Positions 53,437-63,692 of a stretch of 64,000 nt of DNA are shown one piece after another (positions within the stretch are counted from its first letter, which is position 1; every line of letters begins with the position of its first letter). Position numbers and translations under genes: made by a program. The notes beneath the pieces are model-generated. The model saw nothing but the letters and a program-made list of their open reading frames with translations, had not been told where the DNA came from and searched no databases. The stretch comes from Lihuaxuella thermophila (GTDB lineage: Bacteria > Bacillota > Bacilli > Thermoactinomycetales > Thermoactinomycetaceae), in NCBI RefSeq assembly GCF_900110165.1, contig NZ_FOCQ01000004.1, positions 186,001 through 250,000 of the forward strand, written 5' to 3'.

Positions 53437-54033
53437 ATGCCTTTAGTGCCAATGGTTGTGGAGCAGTCAAACCGTGGAGAACGGGCTTATGACATATACT
53501 CCCGACTATTGAAAGATCGGATTATTTTTATCGGCAGTCCGATCGATGACACGATAGCGAATCTAGTCGTGGCTCAACTTCTCTTTCTAGATGCGGAAGA
53601 TCCAGAGAAAGACATTCACATGTACATAAATTCTCCCGGTGGATCTGTGACAGCGGGGATGGCCATTTATGACACCATGCAATTCGTCAAAGCGGATGTC
53701 TCCACGATCTGCGTGGGGTTGGCGGCCAGTATGGGTGCTGTTCTTCTGGCAGCAGGAAAAAAAGGCAAACGCTATGCCCTTCCGAACAGTGAAGTCATGA
53801 TCCACCAACCGCTTGGCGGGGCCAGGGGCCAAGCCACAGACATAAAAATCCATACCGACTGGATCCTGCGGACGAAAGATCAACTCAACAAGATTTTGGC
53901 GGAGCGGACCGGGCAACCGGTTGAAAAGATCGCCCGCGACACAGATCGCGACTTTTTCATGGGTGCTCAGGAAGCCAAGGAATACGGCTTGATCGATGAG
54001 GTTATCACCCGCACTGACAATAGAAAGGGGTGA
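53437..54033 (+). CDS. clpP: ATP-dependent Clp protease proteolytic subunit
   Basis: A 198-residue serine peptidase that forms the double-ring chamber. The catalytic Ser 98 is in [11 protein letters not shown], the His 123 in [13 protein letters not shown], and the Asp in the RDTDRDFFM segment. ATG 53437 has GAGGTG 6 nt upstream. It lies 5 nt before clpX, so the two are co-translated. In B. subtilis clpP is elsewhere; tig-clpP-clpX is the E. coli-like order. Confidence 0.97.
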   Translation: MPLVPMVVEQSNRGERAYDIYSRLLKDRIIFIGSPIDDTIANLVVAQLLFLDAEDPEKDIHMYINSPGGSVTAGMAIYDTMQFVKADVSTICVGLAASMGAVLLAAGKKGKRYALPNSEVMIHQPLGGARGQATDIKIHTDWILRTKDQLNKILAERTGQPVEKIARDTDRDFFMGAQEAKEYGLIDEVITRTDNRKG

Positions 54034-54038
54034 TTCAA

Positions 54039-55304
54039 ATGTTCAAATTCAACGAGGAAAAAGGACAACTCAAATGCTCTTTTTGTGGCAAATCCCAAGA
54101 CCAAGTCCGAAAATTGGTAGCTGGTCCTGGTGTATATATCTGTGATGAGTGCATCGAATTGTGCAACGAGATCGTCGAGGAAGAATTGGGCAATGAAGAG
54201 GAGATCGATCTCAAAAACCTGCCGAAACCTCAGGAAATCTGCGCGATTCTTGACCAGTACGTCATCGGTCAGGAACTGGCGAAGAAATCGTTGTCCGTTG
54301 CCGTTTACAACCACTATAAACGGATCAACTCGGTGCAAAAGATGGATGACGTGGAGTTGCAAAAAAGCAATATCCTGATGGTGGGGCCGACCGGGAGCGG
54401 TAAAACCCTGCTCGCCCAAACGTTGGCCAAAATCCTCAACGTTCCGTTCGCCATTGCGGACGCCACTTCACTGACCGAAGCCGGCTATGTGGGAGAAGAC
54501 GTTGAGAATATTTTGCTCAAGCTGATCCAGGCGGCCGACTATGATGTGGAAAAAGCGGAACGGGGCATCATCTACATCGACGAGATCGATAAGGTGGCCC
54601 GCAAGTCCGAAAATCCGTCCATCACTCGCGACGTTTCCGGTGAAGGGGTTCAGCAAGCGCTGCTCAAAATTTTGGAAGGAACCGTTGCCAGTGTACCTCC
54701 GCAAGGAGGGCGCAAACATCCGCATCAGGAATTCATTCAAATCGACACCACCAATATCCTGTTTATATGCGGCGGTGCGTTTGACGGACTGGAACAGATC
54801 ATCAAACGCCGAATTGGCAAAAAAGTGATCGGTTTTGGCATGGACACGCAAAATGTGACCATGAAACCAGGTGAGTACCTCAAACTGGTCCTGCCGGAAG
54901 ACCTGCTCAAATTTGGGTTGATTCCCGAGTTTGTCGGACGCCTTCCGGTGATCTCGACACTGGAGCCGCTCGATGAAAAAGCATTGGTACAGATTTTGAC
55001 TGAACCGAAAAATGCGCTTGTCAAACAGTACAGCAAACTGCTGGAAATGGACAATGTCGAGCTGAAGTTCGAAAAAGATGCGCTCGAAGCGATCGCCGCT
55101 GAAGCGATCAAACGGAAGACCGGAGCACGCGGTTTGCGTGCCATTATCGAGTCGATCATGCTGGATGTCATGTTTGAGCTGCCATCCCGTGAAGATGTCA
55201 TCAAATGCACGGTAACCAAAGACACCGTGTTGCACAAAGTTCCTCCGTTGTTGACAACCCGCGAAGGACGGGTGATCAACAGCAAAAAAGAAGAGAGTGC
55301 ATAA
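54039..55304 (+). CDS. clpX: ATP-dependent Clp protease unfoldase subunit ClpX
   Basis: A 421-residue AAA+ unfoldase. The N-terminal zinc domain has CSFCGKSQ and ICDECIELC. Walker A is [16 protein letters not shown], Walker B is [14 protein letters not shown], and the GYVGEDVEN pore loop and the ClpP-binding IGF-like loop (KKVIGFG) are present. ATG 54039 follows AAGGGGTGA; the GTG at 54030 lies inside that site. Confidence 0.98.
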   Translation: MFKFNEEKGQLKCSFCGKSQDQVRKLVAGPGVYICDECIELCNEIVEEELGNEEEIDLKNLPKPQEICAILDQYVIGQELAKKSLSVAVYNHYKRINSVQKMDDVELQKSNILMVGPTGSGKTLLAQTLAKILNVPFAIADATSLTEAGYVGEDVENILLKLIQAADYDVEKAERGIIYIDEIDKVARKSENPSITRDVSGEGVQQALLKILEGTVASVPPQGGRKHPHQEFIQIDTTNILFICGGAFDGLEQIIKRRIGKKVIGFGMDTQNVTMKPGEYLKLVLPEDLLKFGLIPEFVGRLPVISTLEPLDEKALVQILTEPKNALVKQYSKLLEMDNVELKFEKDALEAIAAEAIKRKTGARGLRAIIESIMLDVMFELPSREDVIKCTVTKDTVLHKVPPLLTTREGRVINSKKEESA

Positions 55305-55314
55305 CTCTCTTTGA

Positions 55315-55344
55315 AGCATCTGCCCTCCGGCGGATGCTTTTTTC
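55315..55344 (+). terminator. Terminator of clpPX
   Basis: An 11-bp stem with one mismatch (55315-55325 with 55330-55340) and a 4-nt loop, followed by TTTTTT. Confidence 0.88.
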
Positions 55345-55396
55345 ATATGCCTGAAATTGTGTTAAAATAAAAGAGTTTAATGGTTGTAATGATCTG

Positions 55397-55434
55397 AAGC
55401 AGTTCTACGTAATGGATCGGTAGAGCTGCTTTTT
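55397..55434 (+). terminator. Second terminator-like hairpin just before the FemX-like gene
   Basis: AAGCAGTTCTAC pairs with GTAGAGCTGCTT (one wobble) around an 11-nt loop and is followed by TTTT. It lies 24 nt before the start codon. A possible -10 TAAAAT (55365-55370) upstream would make it a leader attenuator rather than a tail terminator. Confidence 0.6.
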
Positions 55435-55457
55435 CGATTACAGCAAGAGGTGAGCAC

Positions 55458-56600
55458 ATGGGGAAGTTAAACGTATCATTGGTTGATCGCACAGAGTATC
55501 TAAATTTTGTGCAAACAGAGCCTTATAGAAACTTTCTGCAATACCCGTCGTGGGCGGATTTAAAAGCACAGTGGAGGTGGCAACACGAACTGTTGGGATG
55601 GTTTACCGACGACGGGGAGATGGTCGGAGGCGCGGTGATCTTGTACCGTAAAGTTCCCGGCCTGAATAAGTTTTTGGCATACATACCCCGCGGTCCGCTG
55701 ATTAACTGGTTTTCCGGTTTGGAGTTAAAACAATGGTTTTATCCTTTATTTCATCATTTAAAACAACGCCATGTGTTTAGCGTGAAAATGGATCCGCCGC
55801 TGGTGAGACGCCTCTGGAGTGCCCGCACGATCAGAGAGAGCATCCGGGATTTCCAAACCCACGGGTTAAAAAACAAGCGTTTAACCGATATCCGTCCAGA
55901 CGAGGTATTTAACGACGTGGAGTATGTCCGGCAAGAACTTACAGAGATGGGGTGGAAAGAAAATACGGGTCAGGACAGTTTTGATACGGTCCAGCCGCAA
56001 TATATCTTTCGTTTGAACATGCAAGGAAAGTCTTTGGAGCAAATTTTTTCTGAATTTGACCCCTTGTGGCAACAAAGGATCCACCGTGCCGAGAGCGAAG
56101 GTATTATTGTTCAAACGGGAACCGAACAAGATTTGCCGGAGTTCCATCGGTTAATGGCCGAAGCGGCACGCCGGGAGCAAACGAATGTGCGGGACATCAC
56201 CTATTTTGAGACGATGTTTGAAACTCTGCTGGAGGAACATCCTGAGCGCTTGCGTCTGTATCTGGCCAAAAAAGAGGAGACGCTGTTAAGCGCGGCGTTG
56301 GCCGTACGGGTTGACGGACGTACCTGCGACCTTTACAGCGCCAAGGACGGAAGTCACGCAGACGACCCGTCTCCGTATCTGCTCAGGTGGAGAATGATTC
56401 AAGATGCTTACGAACAAGGCGACCATATTTACGATTTTCGCGGCGTCAGCACAACGTTGAACGAGCAGAATCCTCTATATGAATTGCTGCAATTTAAAAT
56501 GGGATTTAATGGTGAAGCCTGTGAACTGATGGGTGAATGGGATTATCCGGTGATCCCGATGTTGCACTGGGCGTTTGATATGTACATGAAACGAAGATAA
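55458..56600 (+). CDS. FemABX-family peptidoglycan aminoacyltransferase (FemX-like)
   Basis: A 380-residue protein of two GNAT-like lobes. Signatures: FLQYPSWADLK at residues 26-36, YIPRGPL, VKMDPPLV, the PQYIFRLNMQGKSLEQIFSE segment that starts the second lobe, and the late YDFRGVSTTLNEQNPLYELLQFKMGFNGE motif. Such enzymes add amino acids from aminoacyl-tRNA to lipid II cross-bridges. GAGGTG lies 6 nt upstream. It interrupts the clpX-lonB neighbourhood known from B. subtilis. Confidence 0.9.
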   Translation: MGKLNVSLVDRTEYLNFVQTEPYRNFLQYPSWADLKAQWRWQHELLGWFTDDGEMVGGAVILYRKVPGLNKFLAYIPRGPLINWFSGLELKQWFYPLFHHLKQRHVFSVKMDPPLVRRLWSARTIRESIRDFQTHGLKNKRLTDIRPDEVFNDVEYVRQELTEMGWKENTGQDSFDTVQPQYIFRLNMQGKSLEQIFSEFDPLWQQRIHRAESEGIIVQTGTEQDLPEFHRLMAEAARREQTNVRDITYFETMFETLLEEHPERLRLYLAKKEETLLSAALAVRVDGRTCDLYSAKDGSHADDPSPYLLRWRMIQDAYEQGDHIYDFRGVSTTLNEQNPLYELLQFKMGFNGEACELMGEWDYPVIPMLHWAFDMYMKRR

Positions 56601-56714
56601 TGGAAGCATAGGTGTGAAGAAGATCAGACATGAGTATCCCTTTCCGCTTGCGGTCATAATACAGATGACAAGAAAATGGTTTGCGCGTAAAGCTAGGAAA
56701 GGAATGGAGCCAAG

Positions 56715-58391
56715 ATGAACTGGACAGTTTTGCTCATGTTTTTACAGGTGTTCTTCTCCATCGTGATTGGCCTTTATTTTTGGAATTTGCTTCGCAGTCA
56801 GCAAACCAACCGCACCGCTCTGGACAGGGAGTCCCGCAAAGAATTGGAGAAACTCAACAGAATGAGGCGCATTTCTTTGACCGAACCCCTTGCGGAAAAG
56901 ACGCGTCCGTCGAAAATTGAAGACATTGTGGGACAAGAGGAGGGAATCCGGGCTTTAAAAGCGGCTCTATGCGGACCCAACCCCCAACATGTCATTATCT
57001 ACGGGCCTCCGGGTGTGGGGAAAACAGCCGCGGCACGGGTGATTTTGGAAGAAGCGAAAAAAAGCAAGACTTCGCCTTTTAACCATCAATCCCGGTTCAT
57101 CGAAATCGATGCGACGACTGCGCGGTTTGATGAACGGGGGATCGCGGACCCGTTGATCGGTTCTGTTCATGATCCCATTTACCAGGGGGCGGGGGCGATG
57201 GGGATGGCCGGGATTCCGCAACCCAAACCGGGTGCGGTGACCAAGGCTCATGGCGGAATTTTATTTATTGATGAAATCGGGGAATTGCATCCGGTTCAGA
57301 TGAATAAACTGCTGAAAGTATTGGAGGACCGTAAAGTCTTTTTGGAGAGCGCTTATTACAGTTCCGAAGATACCAATACTCCCAGCCATATTCACGATAT
57401 TTTCCAAAACGGGCTGCCTGCCGATTTCCGTCTGATCGGGGCGACGACCCGGACACCGGAAGAGATTCCCCCGGCGATCCGTTCCCGGTGTATGGAAATT
57501 TTTTTCCGGCCGCTGCTTGCCCATGAAATTGAGAAAATCTCCGTTCAAGCACTGGAGCGGATCCGTTTTGGCTACGATCCTGAAGCGATTGCCGTGATTC
57601 AAAAATTTGCCACCAACGGAAGAGATGCGGTCAACATCGTGCAAACAGCGGTGGGTTTGGCCATGACAGAGGGAAGGGATGCCATTGAAGCGGCCGATGT
57701 GGAATGGGTGATCCACAGCAGCCAGTTAAGTCCCCGGCCCGAGAAAAAGATGCCGGTCTCCCCTCAGGTGGGATTGGTGACCGGACTGGCCGTGTATGGT
57801 CCGAACCTGGGCATGATTTTGGAAATTGAAGTTTCTGCCACATATGCGGGGCCCGGGAAGGGAACCATTCAGATTACGGGGCTGGTGGATGAAGAAGAGA
57901 TGGGGGGCAGACAGCGGACGCTCAGGCGTAAGAGCATGGCCCGGGGCTCCGTGGAAAACGTCATCACTGTGCTCCGAAGGACAGACGTGCAGCCGGATGA
58001 TTATCATCTGCACATCAACTTTCCCGGCGGCATCCCTCTGGACGGGCCCTCAGCCGGAATTGCCATGGCATCGGCGATCTATTCGGCGATCAAGGGAGTA
58101 CCAATCGATCACCTTCTGGCCATGACCGGCGAGTTGAGTATTCATGGGTATGTCAAACCCGTTGGAGGTGTGATCGCCAAAGTAGAAGCAGCTAAGCATG
58201 CAGGCGCCAAACGGGTGATCATTCCCGCGGAGAACATGCAAGCCATTTTTAATAAAATGGAAGGGATCGAAGTGATTCCGGTGGATCACATCGAAACAGT
58301 TCTTCAACTGGCCTTCGAGCAAACGGAAGAACAAGAAGAAAATGTTGCTTCTGCACCGGCCGTGTGGTCACCCACTTCTGCTCCGGTTTAA
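56715..58391 (+). CDS. lonB: ATP-dependent protease LonB (sporulation type)
   Basis: A 558-residue protein with an N-terminal membrane helix (residues about 5-25), an AAA+ domain (Walker [16 protein letters not shown]; Walker B GILFIDEIGEL), and a C-terminal Lon protease domain with catalytic Ser in LDGPSAGIAMA and Lys in GGVIAKVEAAKHAG. B. subtilis LonB works in the forespore. AAAGGAATGGAG precedes the ATG. It is shorter than LonA because it lacks the long N-terminal domain. Confidence 0.95.
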   Translation: MNWTVLLMFLQVFFSIVIGLYFWNLLRSQQTNRTALDRESRKELEKLNRMRRISLTEPLAEKTRPSKIEDIVGQEEGIRALKAALCGPNPQHVIIYGPPGVGKTAAARVILEEAKKSKTSPFNHQSRFIEIDATTARFDERGIADPLIGSVHDPIYQGAGAMGMAGIPQPKPGAVTKAHGGILFIDEIGELHPVQMNKLLKVLEDRKVFLESAYYSSEDTNTPSHIHDIFQNGLPADFRLIGATTRTPEEIPPAIRSRCMEIFFRPLLAHEIEKISVQALERIRFGYDPEAIAVIQKFATNGRDAVNIVQTAVGLAMTEGRDAIEAADVEWVIHSSQLSPRPEKKMPVSPQVGLVTGLAVYGPNLGMILEIEVSATYAGPGKGTIQITGLVDEEEMGGRQRTLRRKSMARGSVENVITVLRRTDVQPDDYHLHINFPGGIPLDGPSAGIAMASAIYSAIKGVPIDHLLAMTGELSIHGYVKPVGGVIAKVEAAKHAGAKRVIIPAENMQAIFNKMEGIEVIPVDHIETVLQLAFEQTEEQEENVASAPAVWSPTSAPV

Positions 58392-58410
58392 ACAAGCCGA
58401 TTTGCATCTG

Positions 58411-58447
58411 GTCGGTACCCCACCGGATGAAGGGGCTGCCGACTTTT
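58411..58447 (+). terminator. Terminator of lonB
   Basis: GTCGG-CCCC pairs with GGGG-CCGAC (small internal loops) and is followed by TTTTCC. Confidence 0.65.
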
Positions 58448-58456
58448 CCTATGTCA

Positions 58457-58485
58457 TAGACAAATGGAAACGAATAGGATAAAAT
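58457..58485 (+). promoter_or_regulatory. Promoter of lonA
   Basis: TAGACA (58457-58462), a 17-nt spacer and TAAAAT (58480-58485), 50 nt before lonA. No CIRCE or CtsR repeat is visible. Confidence 0.6.
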
Positions 58486-58535
58486 CGTACAAAGCTAATA
58501 ACTTGTTCCTTCGAGACAGCAACGGAGGTGCATAT

Positions 58536-60878
58536 ATGGCTGTAAAAGAAGAGGAACGCATTTTGCCTTTATTGCCGCTGCGGGGGGAGCTTGTTTTTCC
58601 CGGAATGGTGCTGCATTTGAATGTAGGACGGGAAAAATCGGTTCAGGCATTGGAAAAGGCAATGATCAAGGATAATTTGATCCTGCTCGCTACCCAGCGG
58701 GAAATTCAGATCGAAGAACCGACGGAAGATGAAATATATTCTGTGGGAACCATTGCCTCGGTTCGCCAGCTTTTAAAGCTTCCAAATGGTACTCTTCGCG
58801 TGCTCGTTGAAGGAATCAAACGGGCAAGGATTCTTCGGTACCTCAATACCGATGAATACTATGAAGTGGAAATTCAGGAATTAGCGGAAAAAGATTATGC
58901 GGACATTAATACAGAAGCACTTATGCGGGCTGTACTCGATCATTTTGAGCAATATTTGCGTTTATCGAAAAAGTTGTCAGCTGAAACTTATTCAGCTGTT
59001 GCAGATATCGAGGATCCGGGGCGACTGGCTGATGTCATCACTTCCCACTTGCCGCTTAAAATAGCCGACAAGCAATCGATCCTGGAAACCACCGATGTGA
59101 AGGAAAGGCTTGAAAAACTGCTTGCCATCTTAAACAATGAAAAAGAAGTGCTGGAACTGGAGAAAAAAATCAGCTCACGGGTCAAAAAACAGATGGAAAA
59201 AACCCAGAAAGAGTATTACTTGCGTGAGCAGATGAAAGCCATTCAGAAGGAGCTGGGCGAAAAAGAGGGACGAACCGGGGAAGTTGAAGAATTGCGCGAG
59301 CAACTGGAGAACCTGGAAGCCCCTCAGTCTGTGAAGGAGAAAATCGAGAAAGAGATTGAACGTTTGGAGAAAATCCCGACCAGTTCCGCAGAGGGCGGAG
59401 TGGTACGAACCTATATTGAATGGTTGCTGGAACTGCCCTGGCAAAAAGAGACGGAAGATGACCTGAGTCTCAAAAAAGCGGAAAAAGTTCTGGATGAAGA
59501 CCATTACGGGTTGGAAAAAGTGAAAGAGCGGGTTCTGGAGTACCTGGCCGTCCAGCAGATGGTGAAAAAGCTGAAAGGGCCGATTTTGTGCCTTGTCGGA
59601 CCGCCGGGTGTAGGTAAAACCTCACTGGCCCGTTCCATCGCCCGTGCCCTCAATCGGAAATTTGTGCGCATCTCATTGGGGGGCGTCCGCGATGAAGCGG
59701 AAATTCGCGGGCATCGCCGCACCTATGTCGGAGCATTGCCCGGACGAATTATTCAGGGAATGAAGACGGCCGGAACTTCCAATCCTGTGTTCTTATTGGA
59801 CGAAATTGACAAAATGTCGATGGATTTCCGGGGAGACCCCGCTTCCGCCTTATTGGAGGTGCTGGACCCCAACCAAAACTCGACCTTTAGTGACCACTAT
59901 ATTGAGATTCCGTTTGATTTGTCCAAGGTCATGTTTATTACCACTGCCAACGCCGTTCATAACATTCCGCGGCCGCTTCTTGACCGGATGGAGGTTATTT
60001 ACATCTCCGGCTATACCGAGTTGGAAAAGGAAAAAATCGCCAAATCGTATTTGATACCCAAGCAGTTGAAAGAACATGGCCTCACGAAAGAAAATATGCA
60101 AATTCAGACGGAAGCGCTGATTAAGCTGATCCGAAATTATACCCGTGAAGCAGGAGTCCGCAACCTTGAGCGAACCATTGGAACCTTGTGCCGGAAAGCG
60201 GCCAAGCAGCTCGTGTCCGGGAAGAAAAAGCGCGTCGTGATCACAGCCCGAAATCTGCCGCAATACTTGGGAGCGGAAAAATACCGTTACGGACGTGCGG
60301 AAGAGAGCGATCAGGTTGGGGTAGCTACCGGCCTTGCCTGGACAGAGGCCGGCGGGGATACGCTATCGATCGAAGTCTCCCTGTTCCCGGGTAAAGGGAA
60401 ATTGACGTTAACCGGACAACTCGGCGAAGTGATGAAAGAATCGGCTCAGGCAGCGTTCAGTTTCATCCGTTCGCGTGCGAAGGAGCTCAATATCGATCCG
60501 GAATTTCATGAGAAACATGATATTCATATCCATGTTCCCGAGGGAGCGATCCCCAAAGACGGACCTTCCGCAGGCATTACCATGGCCACGGCGGTGGTAT
60601 CTGCGCTTACCGGGATTCCCGTATCGCGCGAGGTAGCCATGACCGGGGAGATTACCCTCCGGGGCCGTGTTCTTCCCATTGGCGGATTGAAAGAAAAATC
60701 GCTTGCAGCTCATCGGGCCGGGATCAAGCAGGTGTTGTTGCCAAAAGACAACGAAAAAGATCTTGAAGAGATTCCGAAGAGTGTTCGCAAAGACCTTACG
60801 TTCACTTCCGTCAGTCACATGGATGAAGTGTTGAAGCTGGCGCTTGTGAGGGATCCTTATGATCGTCAAGAAGGCTGA
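58536..60878 (+). CDS. lonA: ATP-dependent protease LonA
   Basis: A 780-residue protease with an N-terminal substrate domain (from [20 protein letters not shown]), a coiled coil (about 190-270), an AAA+ domain (Walker [16 protein letters not shown]; Walker [12 protein letters not shown]) and a Ser-Lys protease domain ([27 protein letters not shown]). ATG 58536 follows GGAGGTG. The last 20 nt overlap engB. Confidence 0.97.
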   Translation: MAVKEEERILPLLPLRGELVFPGMVLHLNVGREKSVQALEKAMIKDNLILLATQREIQIEEPTEDEIYSVGTIASVRQLLKLPNGTLRVLVEGIKRARILRYLNTDEYYEVEIQELAEKDYADINTEALMRAVLDHFEQYLRLSKKLSAETYSAVADIEDPGRLADVITSHLPLKIADKQSILETTDVKERLEKLLAILNNEKEVLELEKKISSRVKKQMEKTQKEYYLREQMKAIQKELGEKEGRTGEVEELREQLENLEAPQSVKEKIEKEIERLEKIPTSSAEGGVVRTYIEWLLELPWQKETEDDLSLKKAEKVLDEDHYGLEKVKERVLEYLAVQQMVKKLKGPILCLVGPPGVGKTSLARSIARALNRKFVRISLGGVRDEAEIRGHRRTYVGALPGRIIQGMKTAGTSNPVFLLDEIDKMSMDFRGDPASALLEVLDPNQNSTFSDHYIEIPFDLSKVMFITTANAVHNIPRPLLDRMEVIYISGYTELEKEKIAKSYLIPKQLKEHGLTKENMQIQTEALIKLIRNYTREAGVRNLERTIGTLCRKAAKQLVSGKKKRVVITARNLPQYLGAEKYRYGRAEESDQVGVATGLAWTEAGGDTLSIEVSLFPGKGKLTLTGQLGEVMKESAQAAFSFIRSRAKELNIDPEFHEKHDIHIHVPEGAIPKDGPSAGITMATAVVSALTGIPVSREVAMTGEITLRGRVLPIGGLKEKSLAAHRAGIKQVLLPKDNEKDLEEIPKSVRKDLTFTSVSHMDEVLKLALVRDPYDRQEG

Positions 60879-61485
60879 ATTTGTCATCAGCGCGGTGAAA
60901 CCCGCACAATACCCGGATGACGCCCTGCCGGAATTTGCTCTGGCCGGGCGTTCTAATGTGGGTAAATCGTCCTTGATCAACTGTTTGGTCCGGCGGAAAA
61001 ATCTGGCGCGTACCAGCTCTAAACCGGGAAAAACGCAAACGATTAACTTTTACCGTGTGAATGATCTTCTTTATTTTGCGGACGTTCCGGGATACGGATT
61101 TGCCCGCGTGCCTAAGAGTGTACGGGCGGCCTGGGGCAAAATGATGGAAACCTACCTGACGGGACGGGAAACATTAAAAGCGGTGATCCAGGTGGTGGAT
61201 GTAAGGCATCCGCCGACTTCCGATGACCAGAACATGTATCATTTTTTGAAACACTATAAAATTCCGGTCATCGTTGTGGCCACAAAAGCAGATAAAATAT
61301 CGAAAGGGAAATGGCAAAAGCATGTAAAGGTGACCAGAGAAGGATTGCAGATGGTAAAAGGAGATCCGCTGGTTCTGTTCTCGGCCGAGACTTCATATGG
61401 CAAAGATGACTTGTGGGGTGAAATTGAAAGCCGCATCGGTGTGCCTGAACTGCATGAGGAGGGTGGGGAACCATTCATCCCATAG
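60859..61485 (+). CDS. engB: Ribosome-biogenesis GTPase EngB/YsxC
   Basis: A 208-residue small GTPase needed for large ribosomal subunit assembly. G motifs: G1 [13 protein letters not shown]3 DVPGYGFA, G4 ATKADK, G5 FSAETSYG. The start at 60859 is inside lonA, with GAGGGA 6 nt upstream, so the two genes are coupled, as in B. subtilis. hemA, which follows in B. subtilis, is not here; ddl takes its place. Confidence 0.96.
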   Translation: MIVKKAEFVISAVKPAQYPDDALPEFALAGRSNVGKSSLINCLVRRKNLARTSSKPGKTQTINFYRVNDLLYFADVPGYGFARVPKSVRAAWGKMMETYLTGRETLKAVIQVVDVRHPPTSDDQNMYHFLKHYKIPVIVVATKADKISKGKWQKHVKVTREGLQMVKGDPLVLFSAETSYGKDDLWGEIESRIGVPELHEEGGEPFIP

Positions 61486-61521
61486 ATGAATAGGCTAAAG
61501 CACAGGAAAGGATGGGAGAGG

Positions 61522-62628
61522 ATGAGAAAAAAACTGCGTGTGGCTGTGCTGTTTGGAGGGAAATCCGGGGAGCATGAAGTATCCTTGCTGTCCGCAGCAT
61601 CCGTCATTGGGTCATTGGATCCGGAGAAATATGAAGTGATTCCAATGGGGATTACCAGAGAAGGAATATGGAAATTAGGTCAAGAATCTCTCCCAATGAT
61701 TCAAGCCAATCTGGATGCCGGCAGGCTGGAGCAGCTTCAAAGCCAATTGCCGGTGGCGGCGGGCAACAGCCGGAGTGAGGGGAATCTGCCCTCGCTGGAG
61801 CCGGGACAGGTCGATGTTGTCTTCCCTGTATTGCATGGAACTTACGGGGAAGACGGGACGATTCAAGGACTGCTTGAAATTGCCGATCTGCCATATGTCG
61901 GCGCCGGAGTTCTCGCATCCGCTGTGGGCATGGACAAAGTGATGTGCAAAAAAATACTGGAGCAGGCCGGGCTTCCGCAAGGAGGATATACCTACTTCCT
62001 GCGCAAGCAAGTGGAGCGAAATCAGGAACAAGTACTGGATGAAATCGAACAGCGCTTTGGATACCCCTGTTTCGTGAAGCCTGCCAATCTCGGTTCCAGT
62101 GTGGGCATCTCCAAGGCATCGAATCGTGAAGAGTTAATCAACGCCTTACAGCTGGCCGGGAAGTATGACCGCAAGATCGTAATTGAAGAATTTATCCCGG
62201 CTCACGAAGTGGAAGTAGCGGTTTTGGGCAACGACGAGCCACAAGCATCCGTTCCGGGAGAGATCGTTTCTTCGAACGAATTTTATGATTACAAAGCAAA
62301 ATATATCGACGGTAAATCAGTGATGCGCATTCCTGCCGACCTCCCTCCGGAAACTGCGGAACAAGTCCGTTCCATGGCCATCAAAGCTTATAAAGCGATC
62401 GATTGCAGCGGGCTGGCCCGGGTTGATTTCTTCATCCGGAAAGATAACGGCCAAGTCCTGATCAATGAGATCAACACCATGCCCGGGTTTACGCCGTTCA
62501 GCATGTACGCCAAATTGTGGGAGCATTCCGGGCTCAGCTACTCCGAACTGGTCTCAAAGCTGATTGACCTGGCACTGGAGCGATATGAAGAAAAATCGCA
62601 GCTGATTACCACGTTTGAAGTGGAGTAA
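61522..62628 (+). CDS. ddl: D-alanine--D-alanine ligase
   Basis: A 368-residue ATP-grasp ligase that makes the D-Ala-D-Ala end of the peptidoglycan stem. Motifs: VAVLFGGKSGEHEVSLLSA, FPVLHGTYGEDGTIQGLLE, PCFVKPANLGSSVGISKA, ARVDFFI and INEINTMPGFTPFSMY. ATG 61522 follows GGGAGAGG; an in-frame ATG at 61486 overlaps the engB stop region and lacks a ribosome site. Confidence 0.97.
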   Translation: MRKKLRVAVLFGGKSGEHEVSLLSAASVIGSLDPEKYEVIPMGITREGIWKLGQESLPMIQANLDAGRLEQLQSQLPVAAGNSRSEGNLPSLEPGQVDVVFPVLHGTYGEDGTIQGLLEIADLPYVGAGVLASAVGMDKVMCKKILEQAGLPQGGYTYFLRKQVERNQEQVLDEIEQRFGYPCFVKPANLGSSVGISKASNREELINALQLAGKYDRKIVIEEFIPAHEVEVAVLGNDEPQASVPGEIVSSNEFYDYKAKYIDGKSVMRIPADLPPETAEQVRSMAIKAYKAIDCSGLARVDFFIRKDNGQVLINEINTMPGFTPFSMYAKLWEHSGLSYSELVSKLIDLALERYEEKSQLITTFEVE

Positions 62629-62636
62629 ATCAAGAT

Positions 62637-62666
62637 AACCGAGTCTCTGACAGGCTCGGTTTTTTA
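62637..62666 (+). terminator. Terminator of ddl
   Basis: AACCGAG pairs with CTCGGTT around an 11-nt loop and is followed by TTTTT. Confidence 0.85.
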
Positions 62667-62772
62667 TGCGGCTTTTTTTCAAATAAAAAAATAAAAAAGT
62701 TTCATTAATAGGAAGCCGGGTATAGGTAGAATGACCGATTCATACATATTCCCTCGAAAGGAGGAACTTGCC

Positions 62773-63624
62773 GTGAGCCATCTGCCTCTTTGGGCGAAAC
62801 AATATTTGCAATTTCTGAAACTCCCGATCCAACCGCCTTCTTTTGAATATTTAACGCAAATTTGCACCGCACACCTGAACAAAGTTCCTTTTGAAAACAT
62901 CAGCAAGCTGCTTACTTACAGGCGTTTCAAGGAAACACACAAATATATCCCCACACCGGAAGAGTTTGTAGACCAACTGATCCATCAGGATTTGGGCGGT
63001 ACTTGTTATGCGATCAATTCCAACCTTTATCAGCTTTTGCAAGTCCTCGGCTTTGAATGCCGCTATATGGAATTGGGACAGGTCCACTTGGCTCTCCTGG
63101 TCCGGCTTCCTGAATTTCCCGATGAATGGGTATATGTCGATTGTGGTTCAGCCGCCCCTTTTTTTCAACCGGTCCGTTTTCAAACCAATCCCGAAAATGT
63201 TTCCGCATTTGGCGGAGAAGAATGTTATCTACAAGCGGAAGAAGAGCCGGGAGTGTACGCTTATCGCAGATATACGGACGGAAAATTAAGCAAAACCGTT
63301 TGGACATTTGATACCAGGAAACACTATCACTTCGGCGACATTCTGCCTGCAATCGAACGATCTTTTCAACCGGGAAAAACTTTTATGACCCAATTGCGAT
63401 GCCAACTCTGGCAACTGGATCAAAAAAGAAGCGTCTCTTTGCTCAATCATACGTTTAGGATCCGAACGCAAGAGGGTAAGGTGGAAACAACCCATTTAAC
63501 CAGTGTGCGAGAGATCCGGAGAGTCATCAACGAGGAGTTTGGCCTTCCCAACCTGCCGGTAGAAGAGGCGATTGCGGTTTTGGATGATTTGGGGGTGGAT
63601 ATTTTTCAAAGCCGCGAAAGCTGA
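62773..63624 (+). CDS. Arylamine N-acetyltransferase family protein
   Basis: A 283-residue cysteine acetyltransferase of the NAT fold. The triad is visible: Cys 78 (LGGTCYAIN), His 105 (VHLALLV) and Asp 123 (VYVDCGSAAPF). The N-terminal VPFENISKLL motif is also typical. The usual RGGRCFELN and VDVGFG motifs are altered (TCYAIN, VDCGSA), so the substrate may differ from arylamines. GTG 62773 follows AAAGGAGG with 11-nt spacing. Confidence 0.85.
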   Translation: MSHLPLWAKQYLQFLKLPIQPPSFEYLTQICTAHLNKVPFENISKLLTYRRFKETHKYIPTPEEFVDQLIHQDLGGTCYAINSNLYQLLQVLGFECRYMELGQVHLALLVRLPEFPDEWVYVDCGSAAPFFQPVRFQTNPENVSAFGGEECYLQAEEEPGVYAYRRYTDGKLSKTVWTFDTRKHYHFGDILPAIERSFQPGKTFMTQLRCQLWQLDQKRSVSLLNHTFRIRTQEGKVETTHLTSVREIRRVINEEFGLPNLPVEEAIAVLDDLGVDIFQSRES

Positions 63625-63692
63625 ATGGTGGTTGACCAAGATTTCCCGGGTCTGATAAAATTCTCGCTAACTTCGTATGCAAGAGGTAGAAG

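Noticed and set aside
58392-58535. CIRCE or CtsR operator before lonA
   Set aside because: No TTAGCACTC inverted repeat or GGTCAAANANNTCAAA-like direct repeat is visible.
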